A DNA stretch of 27,362 nucleotides, from NCBI GenBank assembly GCA_038211505.1, contig JBBQVO010000025.1:1-27362 (forward strand), given 5' to 3'. The DNA comes from JBBQVO01 sp038211505. Its GTDB lineage: Bacteria > Chloroflexota > Dehalococcoidia > DSTF01 > JACRBR01. How positions within the stretch are numbered: position 1 is the first letter of the stretch; each line of letters starts with the position of its first letter. Below are positions 15,326 to 24,246 of this stretch, in pieces. A program made the position numbers and the translations under genes. The notes under the pieces are model-generated. The model searched no databases and was not told the DNA's origin. It worked only from the letters and a program-made list of their open reading frames with translations.

Positions 15326-16226
15326 GCGAGTGCTGAAGCGCAACGAAGCGATCGTCGGCGCGGTGCGCGCGACGTATCCGGCCCTGCGGTGGGTATCGAA
15401 TCGCCGCGCCGTCTACACGCGCGTCGCGCCGTACCTGGCGAACATGGAATTCGATGAGGTGCGGCTGATCGGGCGCGGCAACGAACCGGAGGCGCACCTG
15501 CGCCGGACGCGCGAGACCTTCGGTGCGATCGACGAGGCCGATGTGCTGGTGCTGGGCGCCGGGCGTGGGGATGAGCTGACGTTGTGGGAGCAGCAGCAGC
15601 CGCGATCGCTGACGGCCGTCGATTACTTCTCACACGCGGAGGCGTGGCGGGCGCATGCGCCGTCGCGGTTTGCGCGCATGGACGTGCGAGCGCTCGCGTT
15701 CGCGGATCAGTCGTTCGATCTTGTGGCGTCCACGGCGCTGTTCGAGCATGTCGATCGCGCCGAAGGTCTGGCGCGCGAGGTCGCGCGCGTGACGCGGCCT
15801 GGGGGCGCGGTGTTCGCGAACTTCGGGCCGCTGTACTACACGTACGGCGGCGCGTACTACGACGGCGCCTACGAGCATCTGTGGATGTCAGACGCGGAGT
15901 TCGAGCGCTATCTCGTCGCGCGCAACGTGCCATCGGAGTTGGAAGACGGCCTCGTGTGGCTGCGCAACGGCATGTTCAGCCGGCTGCGCTACGAAGACTA
16001 TCTGGCGATCTTCAAGCGCCACTTCGATCTCGAACACGTCGTGCTCGCGGTGTCGGAGCAGGCGCTGCGGCACAAGCGGACGCATCCGGACGAATGGCGC
16101 GCGCTGCTGCGCGATCACGCCGAGCAAGACCTGCTGACGTTCTCGATGACGATTTGGATGCGGTCGAAGCCTGTCGTGGCGTGGCGGCGAGATGCGCCGT
16201 CGGATGCCCTTGAGGTGGCGGCATGA
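15309..16226 (+). CDS. SAM-dependent methyltransferase (class I)
   Basis: The 305-aa protein has a Rossmann methyltransferase core with motif I at DVLVLGAGRGDEL (78-90), the acidic turn at AVDYF, and FDLVASTALFEHVDRAEGL as motifs II-III. RVTRPGGAVFANFGP is the post-motif. The substrate-side half has many aromatic residues (GPLYYTYGGAYYDGAYEHLW). Such proteins in glycan loci methylate a sugar hydroxyl or a sugar-nucleotide intermediate, which is inference here. AAGGTGAG stands just before ATG 15309, inside the upstream gene, so translation is probably coupled. It is cytoplasmic, with no membrane segments. Confidence 0.85.
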   Translation: MRQRLKRVLKRNEAIVGAVRATYPALRWVSNRRAVYTRVAPYLANMEFDEVRLIGRGNEPEAHLRRTRETFGAIDEADVLVLGAGRGDELTLWEQQQPRSLTAVDYFSHAEAWRAHAPSRFARMDVRALAFADQSFDLVASTALFEHVDRAEGLAREVARVTRPGGAVFANFGPLYYTYGGAYYDGAYEHLWMSDAEFERYLVARNVPSELEDGLVWLRNGMFSRLRYEDYLAIFKRHFDLEHVVLAVSEQALRHKRTHPDEWRALLRDHAEQDLLTFSMTIWMRSKPVVAWRRDAPSDALEVAA

Positions 16227-17524
16227 GTGATCTTGCGACGACGCGCCGGCAGCGGTGGCTGGCGGAGCTGACACAGATCGGGCCGAAGCTGATCGGCACG
16301 CTGGGGACGAGCGGCGTCGCGGCCGTGCTCGGCCTCGTCAGCGGGACGCTGGCCGCGCGCGTGCTCGGACCATCGAGCCGGGGCGAGCTGGCGCAGCTGC
16401 TGCTCTGGCCGCAGCTCGTCGTGACGCTCGGCAACATGGGCATCGAGCTGGGGGCGGTGTACGTCAGCGGCGATCCGGTGAAGCGGCGGGACGCGCCGGC
16501 TTCGGTGCTGGCGGTGGCGCTGGCGGAGAGCGCGATCCTCGTGCCGGTGTACCTCGTGCTGGCGACGATCGTGTTTGCCGGCACCGGCCTGACGCGCGAC
16601 GCGCTGTTGATGGCCCCGCTGATCCCGATGTACCTGATCGGCGCCGTGAGTATCGACGTGCTCGCCGGCCGGCTGCGATTTTCCTCATTCAACATCGTGC
16701 GGATCGCGCTGCCGATCGCGTACTGCGCGGCGATCGTCGCGCTTGCCGTGAACGATCGGCTGTCGCCGCTTTCGGGCGCCCTGGCGTTCGCGGGCGCGCA
16801 CGCGTGCAGCGATCTGCTGGCGCTGTTTCTTGTCTGGCGCGAAGACGGGCTGGGATCGTTCGATGCGGGCATCGCGCGCGACGCGCTGCATTTCGGCGTG
16901 CGGGGCCACTTCGGGCGCATGTCGCCGCAGGGGTTGAGCGTGGACACGGCGATCATTGCGCTGCTGCTCTCGTCGCACGACGTCGGATTGTACGCCGCGG
17001 CGTCGGCATTTCTCGCCGCGCCGGGGCTGATCGCGTCGTCGATGGGGATGGTGGTCTTCCCGCAGGCGAGCGCGATGCATCAATCGGGCAAGCGGCTGCA
17101 GCTGCAGGCGACGTTCGCGCTTCATGCTGGCGCCGTCGCAGTGTTATCGGTGCTGCTGATCGTGTTTGCGCGACCACTTGTCACGCTGCTGTTTGGTTCG
17201 AGCTACTCGGGCGGGGTCACGGCGCTGCGATTTCTCGCCGCCGGCACGATCTTCGCCGCGATTCGCGGCTTTCCGATCGAAGTCTTGCGCGGTATCGGCC
17301 GTCCTGGTCTGACGAGCATCGCTGAAGGGGCGAACTGGGTGCTGTTTCTGATCGCCGTGCCGATCGGCGCGGTTACGGGCGGGCTCGCCGGCACCGCGGC
17401 CGCCGTCGCGGCGGCAAGCTGCGCGAGCCTGGGCGTGCTCGTCGTGCTGATCTGGCGAAGCGGCGCGTTCGCGAGCGACGCGCATGTTGCGCCGCCGACG
17501 AGCGCGCTGGAGGCGGCGGCATGA
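16223..17524 (+). CDS. Wzx-like oligosaccharide flippase (MOP superfamily)
   Basis: The 433-aa polytopic protein has about 11-12 hydrophobic segments and opens with a short basic cytoplasmic tail. The first segment, LIGTLGTSGVAAVLGLVSGTLAARVLGPSSRGEL, carries the ARxLGPxxxGxLA pattern of polysaccharide transporters. LSSHDVGLYAAASAFLAAP and FGSSYSGGVTALRFLAAGTI match later helices of the family. It would move the lipid-linked repeat unit across the cytoplasmic membrane for the polymerase downstream. It overlaps the methyltransferase genes on both sides by 4 nt. No second flippase is seen in the window. Confidence 0.9.
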   Translation: MSDLATTRRQRWLAELTQIGPKLIGTLGTSGVAAVLGLVSGTLAARVLGPSSRGELAQLLLWPQLVVTLGNMGIELGAVYVSGDPVKRRDAPASVLAVALAESAILVPVYLVLATIVFAGTGLTRDALLMAPLIPMYLIGAVSIDVLAGRLRFSSFNIVRIALPIAYCAAIVALAVNDRLSPLSGALAFAGAHACSDLLALFLVWREDGLGSFDAGIARDALHFGVRGHFGRMSPQGLSVDTAIIALLLSSHDVGLYAAASAFLAAPGLIASSMGMVVFPQASAMHQSGKRLQLQATFALHAGAVAVLSVLLIVFARPLVTLLFGSSYSGGVTALRFLAAGTIFAAIRGFPIEVLRGIGRPGLTSIAEGANWVLFLIAVPIGAVTGGLAGTAAAVAAASCASLGVLVVLIWRSGAFASDAHVAPPTSALEAAA

Positions 17525-18324
17525 ACATCGCACCGGTGAAGGAGGTGATGTGGAAGGCGCTGCGGCACTACGCGACGGACGATGATCTCGGCTGTGTGCA
17601 GCGGCTGCTGCCCGCGTCGCTTGTGCCGGCGCAAGCGCGCGTCGATGAGTTGCTCGCCGAACTGACGGACTCGCCCGAGCTGCTCGGCGCTGTGAATGCG
17701 CCGGAGAGTGTGCTCTTCGACGGCCGTGGATCAACGATCGCGCCGCAACGGCGGCTTGATGCGCAGATCGATCTCGGTGGCGCCGGTCGCGGGCGGGCGG
17801 TGCTGCTGTATGTGACGGCGCGGATCATCAATCCGCGCGTCATCGTCGAGACAGGGTGCTTCACGGGGTGGGACAGCGCCGTGTTGCTGCAGGCGCTGCA
17901 CCGCAATGGCGAGGGGCATCTGTACACCATCGATCTGCCGGCGCGCGATGGTCAGTTCAGTCAGCGCGGGCGCAATTCGGGGTTGCCCGCGGGTGTCGCG
18001 CCGGGATTTCTCGTGCCGGACGCCTTTCGGGATCGATGGACATTCATCGAAGGCAACGTGCGCGGCGAGTTGATGCCGCTGCTCGAGCGCGTCGGCGGCG
18101 TCGATCTGTTTCTGCACGACTCCGATCACACGTACCCGCACATGATGTGGGAGTATGCCGCGATCGCGCCGCACATGCGCGACGGCGGCATCATCGCGTC
18201 GGACGACATCGCCTGGAACACGGCGTTCTGGGACTTCGCCTCGGCGATGGCCCGGCGCTGCGTGATTCATCGCAGCAATCCGAATGTCGGCGCGATTGCG
18301 CCCGGCGATGGAGTGCGACGATGA
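17521..18324 (+). CDS. SAM-dependent methyltransferase (Methyltransf_24/CmcI-like)
   Basis: The 267-aa protein has a class I core with motif I VIVETGCFTGWDSAVLL (107-123), the acidic YTIDLP (135-140), and DLFLHDSDHTYPHMMWEY (195-212). IIASDDIAWN (224-233) follows. The HDSDHTY stretch, with several Asp and His residues, is typical of CmcI-like and Methyltransf_24 proteins, some of which bind a divalent metal. The N-terminal 80 residues form a helical cap. In this locus O-methylation of a sugar is the natural guess; no substrate can be read from the sequence. Its stop overlaps the next start (ATGATG, 18321-18326). Confidence 0.83.
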   Translation: MNIAPVKEVMWKALRHYATDDDLGCVQRLLPASLVPAQARVDELLAELTDSPELLGAVNAPESVLFDGRGSTIAPQRRLDAQIDLGGAGRGRAVLLYVTARIINPRVIVETGCFTGWDSAVLLQALHRNGEGHLYTIDLPARDGQFSQRGRNSGLPAGVAPGFLVPDAFRDRWTFIEGNVRGELMPLLERVGGVDLFLHDSDHTYPHMMWEYAAIAPHMRDGGIIASDDIAWNTAFWDFASAMARRCVIHRSNPNVGAIAPGDGVRR

Positions 18325-19607
18325 TGGCCATCGCGCCTGAGCAGCGCGTGCGGAAGCGTGCCGATGGAGCACGATCGGTGCTCGTCGTCGATGCGGGATT
18401 CCTGCCGACGACGCGGCGGATGTCGGATGCCGTGCGCGACGGCGTGCGTGCGTACGTGACGCCGATCGCGTCGCGGCCCGGCAGCGCGATGCTCGCGATG
18501 CCGAAGCTCGGGCGGCAGATCGCGCGGCGGGCGCTGCCGGACGATCTGGCCGCGCGAGCACGTCGCGCCGGAACCGCTACGGAGGCGGCGCGGGTGCTGT
18601 TGAGTCGCGCCGGTGTGCGGCGGTTCGAGTACGAGCTGTTGTGGCGGCGGAACATCGCCGTCGATGCGGCGGCCTCGCGCCTGGTGACGCGGGAGTCGAT
18701 CGTGATCGGGCAGTATGGCGCGTGCGCGGCCACGTTCGCGCGCGCGCGTGCGCTCGGCGCGACGACGATCCTTGATCATCCCATCGCGCGCGAGCAGGCC
18801 GTGCGCGCGATTCTCAATGAAGAACGCCAGTTGCGTCCCGACTTCGCGGACACGATCGCGAGCAGCGGCGTTGTCACGCGGCCGCGGCATCTCGCGCGGC
18901 TCGATACTGAAGTTGCGCTCGCGGACACGATCGTAGTCGGGTCGTCGTTCGCTGCGGCGTCGTTTGCCGGCATCGTCGATGATGCGCGGCTGCGCGTCGT
19001 GCCGTACGGCGTGGATACGCGCATGTTCTCGCCCGCGACGACGTCACGGTCGCGCGCGAACGGCGATCCGTTGCGTGTGCTGTTCGCGGGGCAGATCACG
19101 CAGCGAAAAGGTATCGGCTATCTGCTCGATGCGATGCGTCTGCTAGATCCGCGCAAGTTTGAGTTGACGCTCGCGGGCACGATCACGGGCAACGGAGCAG
19201 GGCTGCGACGGTACGACGGGCTGTATCGGCACGTCGATGCGGTGGCAGCGAGCGAGATGCCGGCGATGTTTCATGCGGCCGACGTGCTTGTGCTGCCGTC
19301 GCTCGCCGAGGGGTCAGCGCTGGTCGTCCTGGAAGCGATGGCGTCGGGCGTGCCGGTGATCGTGACGGCGAACACCGGCGCGGACGCGATGCGCGACGGC
19401 GTCGACGGCTTCGTCGTGCCGCTTCGGTCTGCGGAGGCGATCGCGGCGTGTCTCACACAGCTGCACGCGGATGAGGAACTGCGATCGCGCACGGGCGTCG
19501 CGGCGCGCAGACGAGCGTCGGAGTTCGGCTGGGCGCGGTTTTCGCGCGAGTTTCGGCAGGCGACTGGCTTCGATTCAGACGCTCCGGCGACGGAGGCGGC
19601 CGCATGA
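18321..19607 (+). CDS. GT4 family glycosyltransferase
   Basis: The 428-aa protein is a GT-B enzyme. The acceptor domain includes SVLVVDAGFLPTTRRMSDAV and IVIGQYGACAATFARARALG. TIVVGSSFAAASF and VVPYGVDTRMFSP form the inter-domain region. The donor domain has VLFAGQITQRKGIGYLLDAM, ELTLAGTITG and LPSLAEGSALVVLEAMASG with a complete EX7E. Two ATGs are adjacent: 18321 overlaps the previous stop as ATGA, and 18324 would shorten the protein by one residue. The C-terminus is TEAAA, whose codons contain GGAGG for the following polymerase gene. The long upstream open frame is a shadow. Confidence 0.9.
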   Translation: MMAIAPEQRVRKRADGARSVLVVDAGFLPTTRRMSDAVRDGVRAYVTPIASRPGSAMLAMPKLGRQIARRALPDDLAARARRAGTATEAARVLLSRAGVRRFEYELLWRRNIAVDAAASRLVTRESIVIGQYGACAATFARARALGATTILDHPIAREQAVRAILNEERQLRPDFADTIASSGVVTRPRHLARLDTEVALADTIVVGSSFAAASFAGIVDDARLRVVPYGVDTRMFSPATTSRSRANGDPLRVLFAGQITQRKGIGYLLDAMRLLDPRKFELTLAGTITGNGAGLRRYDGLYRHVDAVAASEMPAMFHAADVLVLPSLAEGSALVVLEAMASGVPVIVTANTGADAMRDGVDGFVVPLRSAEAIAACLTQLHADEELRSRTGVAARRRASEFGWARFSREFRQATGFDSDAPATEAAA

Positions 19608-21034
19608 CGATTTCCGCGCGCCGTCCGGCGTTGCCGTGGTTGGTTCCGAGCGTTGCCGTCGTCGCGTTGTGCGCGGCCGTCGGCGGCGCGATGGCTGTGC
19701 GCGCGCAGTGGGCGCCGCTCGTCGTCGTCGTCGCTGTTGCGGCGATCGCGGCGTCGCGCTGGCGCATGGGCGTCGTGGCGCTGCTGCTGGCGTTGCCGTT
19801 CGCCGGCGTGCCGGTGCTGCTCGCGGGTGATGCGGGTCAGGTCGCATTGGATGCGCTCATCGTGCTGCCGCTGTACGCGGCGTTCGCGCTGCACACGTCG
19901 AGCGAGCGGAGCGACGTCGTGCCGGAACGGCTGGGCGTGGCGCTGCCCGCGATTGGCGCCTTCGCGCTGCTTGTGCTGGCGTACACAATCATCTCGCCGA
20001 CGATGCTGACGGCTGCGATCGGCGTGAAGGTGTGGTTGGCATACATGCCGATGCTGGCGATCGGTTACGCCTTCGTGCAAAACGCCACCGACTTTGACGA
20101 TGCGATGCGGCTGCCTGCGCTCGCCGGTCTCGTGCCGGCGACGATCGCGTTGCTCGAGTGGGCGTACGTCTGGCACGGCGGCAACTTCGGCCCGTTCGAG
20201 CGGCTGTACGGCGTCGCCGGCATCGACGATCGCGCGCGATTCGTCGTCTTTACGACACCGGCCGGCAATATTGATATCCCGCGCGTGTTCAGCCTCTTTG
20301 CGAGCGTCTCACAGTATGCGGGCCTCGCGCTCGTGGCATACGCAGCGGCGCTGTCGCGCCTGTTCGTCCGTCGCGACCTGCCGACGATCGCGATCGCGGC
20401 GGTGCTGGGGCTGGCGGCGATGGCGTCGGGTGCGCGGGCTGTGTATCTGCTGCTGCCAGCGATCACGTTTCTGGCCGTCGTCATCAACGGGACCTCGCTC
20501 AGACGCGGACGGATGCTGGCCGGTGCGCTACTTGTCGCGATCGCCGGGGCGGCCGCGCTCGCCGGATCGCCGCTGGCGATCGTCGAGGAACTGCCGTTGC
20601 ATGTCGGCGTCACGCTCTCGACGGCGTGGCGCGAGCTTGCGTCGAGCCTCGCGATCGTCGGGCACGGGACGGGCTGGGATACCAATGCGGCTTTGCGGTA
20701 CGCCAACATCAGCGACCGCCGCTACGTCGAGAACTGGTACGCGAAGAGCGCGCTTGAGCTTGGTGTGTTCGGCCTCGCCGCGATCGTCTTCGCGTTCGGC
20801 GCGATGCTCGTGGGGTTGATCAACGGCGTGCGCGCGCTCGATGCTCGCGCGCGGGCGGCCGCGGCGCCGATCGTTGCGCTGATGCTGGTGGTTATGATCG
20901 CGTTGTTCAAGGGGCCGTACATCGATCTGCAGCCTCTCAGCGTGTACTTCTGGCTGTTCATTGGGCTCGTCGCTGGGTTGATCCGCTGTTCACGCCGCGA
21001 AACTGTGGCGGCGCAGTTGGAGGTGGTGCGATGA
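19604..21034 (+). CDS. Wzy polymerase / O-antigen ligase-like membrane protein
   Basis: The 476-aa protein has about 11-12 membrane segments, with short strings of charged residues between them. A large extracytoplasmic loop occupies about residues 310-385 and includes GHGTGWDTNAALRYANISDR, comparable to the periplasmic loop of Wzy and WaaL proteins. An earlier loop holds FGPFERLYG. It ends with a short cytoplasmic tail. In a Wzx/Wzy locus such a protein joins lipid-linked repeat units on the outer face of the membrane. Sequence conservation in this family is low, so ligase and polymerase cannot be separated. Its position between glycosyltransferases, its topology and its 4-nt overlaps with both neighbours support the call. 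Confidence 0.8.
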   Translation: MTISARRPALPWLVPSVAVVALCAAVGGAMAVRAQWAPLVVVVAVAAIAASRWRMGVVALLLALPFAGVPVLLAGDAGQVALDALIVLPLYAAFALHTSSERSDVVPERLGVALPAIGAFALLVLAYTIISPTMLTAAIGVKVWLAYMPMLAIGYAFVQNATDFDDAMRLPALAGLVPATIALLEWAYVWHGGNFGPFERLYGVAGIDDRARFVVFTTPAGNIDIPRVFSLFASVSQYAGLALVAYAAALSRLFVRRDLPTIAIAAVLGLAAMASGARAVYLLLPAITFLAVVINGTSLRRGRMLAGALLVAIAGAAALAGSPLAIVEELPLHVGVTLSTAWRELASSLAIVGHGTGWDTNAALRYANISDRRYVENWYAKSALELGVFGLAAIVFAFGAMLVGLINGVRALDARARAAAAPIVALMLVVMIALFKGPYIDLQPLSVYFWLFIGLVAGLIRCSRRETVAAQLEVVR

Positions 21035-22272
21035 CGGCTGTGCGCGTCGCTCATCTTGTCTCGCATCCGGTGCCGTACTTCGCGCCGCTGTACCGCGAGC
21101 TGGCGGGACGGCCGGAGATCGATCTCACGGTCTATTTCTACTCGGACGCGACGCTGCGCGAATTTGCGGACGCCGGATTCGGGCGGCCGGTGGCGTGGGA
21201 CGTGCCGCTGCTCGACGGCTATCGATCGCGGTTCTGCGCCAGCGCGTCGAAGACGGGGATCGCCGATGCGTTTCTGCGGCGTCCGAACTGGGACATCGTG
21301 CGCGAGGTCGCATCCGGACGCTACGACGTGTTGTGGGTGCACGGCTACGCGCATCTGACGACGTGGCTTGCGGTCGCGGCGGCGCGGGTGCGCGGCATGC
21401 GGGTGCTGATTCGCGATGAGCAAACGCTGCTGCATCCGCGGCCGTTGCATGTGCGCCTGTTCAAGGAGATTGCGCTGCGGGCGTTGTACTCGCAATCGTC
21501 GGCGCTGTACATCGGCGAGGAGAACCGGCGGTACTTCCGTCACTACGGCATGCCTGACGAACGCATGCACGCGGCGCGCTACTGCATCGACGGCGATGCG
21601 CTGCGAGTGCGGTTCGATGCCGCCGTAAGGCGGCGCAGCGAGATCCGGGCGCGATTTGGCATCGCAGGCGACGCGCCGGTGGTGATGTTCTGCGGCAAGC
21701 TGATCGAGAAGAAGCAGCCGTTGCGGCTGATCGAGGCGTTCGCGCGCGTTCGTCGCGGCGCGGAATGCTCGCTGCTGATCGTCGGCGATGGGCCGCTTCG
21801 GGCTGAGGCCGAAGCGCGCGTCGCGCGACTCGACGTCGATGATGTGCACTTCGGCGGCTTCGTGAATCAGAGTGAGATCGCCGAGGCGTACGCCGCCGCC
21901 GATGTCTTCGTGCTGCCGTCGGGGCTGCATGAGACGTGGGGGCTCGTCGTGAACGAGGCGATGACGTGCGGGCTGCCGGTAATCGTCAGCGACAAGGTCG
22001 GGTGCGCGACGGATCTCGTCCGCGACGGCGTCACTGGCTTCGTCGTGCCGCACGACAGCACAGCGCGGCTGGCGGACGCGATCGAGACACTTGTAGGCGA
22101 TGCGGGTTTGCGCGCGCGATTCGGGCACGCTAGCCGATCGCGGATCGCGGCGTACAGCATCGCGGCGGCGGCGGACGGCATCGTCGCTGGCTGTCTCGGC
22201 GACGGCGCGCAACTTCTCGCCGACGATCGCAACGCTGATACGAAGCTGACGGAGGCGAGTCATGGCCGCTAA
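21031..22272 (+). CDS. GT4 family glycosyltransferase
   Basis: The 413-aa protein is a GT-B retaining enzyme. The first domain has RVAHLVSHPVPYFAPLYREL, with the HPVPYFAP start common in capsule and spore-coat transferases, and DVLWVHGYAHLTTWLA. The donor domain has VVMFCGKLIEKKQPLRLIEAF, LLIVGDGPLR, GFVNQSEIAEAYAAAD and LPSGLHETWGLVVNEA with a complete EX7E. The C-terminus TEASHGR is encoded by bases that carry the GGAGG and the ATG of the next gene (overlap 11 nt). It probably adds one sugar on the cytoplasmic side. Confidence 0.9.
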   Translation: MTAVRVAHLVSHPVPYFAPLYRELAGRPEIDLTVYFYSDATLREFADAGFGRPVAWDVPLLDGYRSRFCASASKTGIADAFLRRPNWDIVREVASGRYDVLWVHGYAHLTTWLAVAAARVRGMRVLIRDEQTLLHPRPLHVRLFKEIALRALYSQSSALYIGEENRRYFRHYGMPDERMHAARYCIDGDALRVRFDAAVRRRSEIRARFGIAGDAPVVMFCGKLIEKKQPLRLIEAFARVRRGAECSLLIVGDGPLRAEAEARVARLDVDDVHFGGFVNQSEIAEAYAAADVFVLPSGLHETWGLVVNEAMTCGLPVIVSDKVGCATDLVRDGVTGFVVPHDSTARLADAIETLVGDAGLRARFGHASRSRIAAYSIAAAADGIVAGCLGDGAQLLADDRNADTKLTEASHGR

Positions 22273-23458
22273 GCGACGCACGATCCCGATCGCGGAGCCT
22301 ATGATCGGCGAACGCGAGCTTGCCTACGTGACGGACGCCGTCCGCTCCGGTTGGGTGTCGTCGATTGGGCGCTATGTGACGGAGTTTGAGCGCGGTATCG
22401 CCGGCGTTTGCGGCGTTGGCGAGGCAGTCGCGACGAACAGCGGCACGTCGGCGCTGCATCTCGCGCTTGCGGCGCTCGACATCGGCGCGGGCGACGAGGT
22501 GATCGTGCCGTCGCTGACGTTCATCGCGACGGCGAACGCCGTGCGGTACGTCGGCGCGACGCCGGTCTTTGCCGACTCTGATCCGGCGCACTGGTGCATC
22601 GACCCGAACGACGTCGCGCGGCTGATCACGGATCGGACACGCGCGATCATCGCCGTGCATCTGTACGGACATCCGGCTGACATGGATGCAATCGCGGCGA
22701 TCGCGCGGCCGCGCGGTATTGCCGTGATCGAAGACGCGGCGGAGGCGCTGGGTGGAACATATCGCGGGCGACCCGTTGGGTCGCTGGCCGATGTTGCCGT
22801 GTTCAGCTTCTACGGCAACAAGCTGATCACAACCGGCGAGGGCGGCATGCTCGTGACCGACGATCGCCCGCTCGCCGATCGGGCGCGGCTGCTGCGTGAT
22901 CACGCGATGCATCCGACGCGCCGCTACTGGCACGATGAGGTCGGCTACAACTTTCGCACGACGAACATCCAGGCGGCGCTCGGCGTCGCGCAGCTCGAAC
23001 AGATGCCGGCGTTTCTCGCGCGCAAGCGAGCGATCGCGCGCGCGTATCGCGACGGGCTGGCAGAGCTGCGCGTCGTGTGGATGCAGCCGGAGGCGCCGTG
23101 GGCCGAGAGTTCGTGCTGGATGTCGACGCTGCTGGTGACGGACGGCGATGTGAGCCGCGACGCGCTCGCCGAGCGGCTGCGCGAGCGCGGCATCGATACG
23201 CGGCCGGTGTTCCTGCCGCTGCATCTGATGCCACCGTACCAGGAGACGCGCGTGTTGCATCATGCGCAGCGCATCGCGAGGCGAGGCTTGAGCCTGCCGA
23301 GCGCGGTGTCGCTGACGGCGGAAGATCAGGCGTACGTGATCGACGCCGTGCGCGGCATTGCGCGGCCGGTGGCGGTACGTCGCCCGCGGCGCCCCGCCGC
23401 GACGACGACGTCGATCGTCGGTGCCGACCATGCTGTCGAGTTGAGGGAGGCGGCGTAA
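22262..23458 (+). CDS. DegT/DnrJ/EryC1 aminotransferase, GDP-perosamine synthase-like
   Basis: These PLP enzymes transfer an amino group from glutamate to a 4-keto sugar nucleotide. The 398-aa protein has NSGTSALHLAL (60-70), EDAAEALGG with Asp158, and the PLP lysine Lys187 in SFYGNKLITTGEGGM. The stretch RRYWHDEVGYNFRTTNIQAA and the later ETRPVF-like DTRPVFLPLH closely resemble RfbE/Per, which make GDP-perosamine from GDP-4-keto-6-deoxymannose. That is the same precursor used by the fucose-synthase-like enzyme at 9541. About 25 extra residues at the C-terminus (RRPRRPAATTTS...) are not expected in the family. It starts inside the upstream gene. Related 4-amino enzymes such as PglE types are possible. 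Confidence 0.85.
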   Translation: MAAKRRTIPIAEPMIGERELAYVTDAVRSGWVSSIGRYVTEFERGIAGVCGVGEAVATNSGTSALHLALAALDIGAGDEVIVPSLTFIATANAVRYVGATPVFADSDPAHWCIDPNDVARLITDRTRAIIAVHLYGHPADMDAIAAIARPRGIAVIEDAAEALGGTYRGRPVGSLADVAVFSFYGNKLITTGEGGMLVTDDRPLADRARLLRDHAMHPTRRYWHDEVGYNFRTTNIQAALGVAQLEQMPAFLARKRAIARAYRDGLAELRVVWMQPEAPWAESSCWMSTLLVTDGDVSRDALAERLRERGIDTRPVFLPLHLMPPYQETRVLHHAQRIARRGLSLPSAVSLTAEDQAYVIDAVRGIARPVAVRRPRRPAATTTSIVGADHAVELREAA

Positions 23459-24246
23459 TGAACGAGATCGAATTTGAAGGCGAGAGGCCGATGCAGCCGG
23501 AGCCGAGCCGGCTTTACCGCGACGCGCTGTACGCATCGTACGTCGATACGCACGCGCCGGCGCTCGATGCGGCGACGCGGCAAACGCTCGGTCGCTATTT
23601 CCGGGCGAACTTCGCGCGCCATCTTCCACTCGATCGCTCGGCGGCGATCTTGGACATTGCTTGCGGTGCTGGCGAGTTTGTCGAGTATCTGCGAAGGGAC
23701 GGCTACGCGAACGTCACTGGAGTGGACGTGTCATCGCAGCCGGTCGAAGCGGCGAGCGCTGCCGGCGTGAGCGGTGTCGAAGTCGGCGATGCGTTTGCGT
23801 TTCTCGCGACGCGACCGCAGAGCTTCGATGCAATTGTCGCGATCGACTTCCTGGAGCATCTGACGAAAGATGAAGCGCTCGATCTCCTGCGGCTTGTGCG
23901 GGCGGCGCTGCGGCCGGGCGGACGGCTGAGCGTGCAGACGTGCAACGCCGCGAGCCCGATGTTCGGGCGTGTGCGCTATGGCGATTTCACGCACGAAACC
24001 GCGTTCACGGCGCGGAGCATCGCGCAGGCGTTCGGGGCGGCCGGGCTGACGACGGTCGGCGTGTTCGAAGTCGCGACGCCGGTGCATGGCGCGGCCAGCG
24101 CAGTGCGATCGATTGCCTGGCGATCGATGCGCGCTGCTGTCGCGGCATACGTGATCGCCGAGACGGGCGTGACGCGCGGGCACGTGCTGACGCAGAATCT
24201 CATCGCCGTTGCTTCGCGCGATGACGTGATGCGGGTGGTGCGATGA
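23458..24246 (+). CDS. SAM-dependent methyltransferase (class I, Methyltransf_11/23-like)
   Basis: The 262-aa protein has a clear methyltransferase core: motif I AILDIACGAGEFVEYL (63-78), acidic turn TGVDVS (87-92), FDAIVAIDFLEHLTKDEAL and LRPGGRLSVQTCN. The C-terminal third (SMRAAVAAYVIAETGVTRGH) is typical of methyltransferases in polysaccharide clusters. The ATG shares its A with the TAA stop of the aminotransferase gene (TAATG), and GGGAGG lies 8 nt upstream. It may methylate the amino-sugar product or a hydroxyl; this is inference. An open frame further upstream is a shadow of the aminotransferase gene. Confidence 0.86.
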   Translation: MNEIEFEGERPMQPEPSRLYRDALYASYVDTHAPALDAATRQTLGRYFRANFARHLPLDRSAAILDIACGAGEFVEYLRRDGYANVTGVDVSSQPVEAASAAGVSGVEVGDAFAFLATRPQSFDAIVAIDFLEHLTKDEALDLLRLVRAALRPGGRLSVQTCNAASPMFGRVRYGDFTHETAFTARSIAQAFGAAGLTTVGVFEVATPVHGAASAVRSIAWRSMRAAVAAYVIAETGVTRGHVLTQNLIAVASRDDVMRVVR

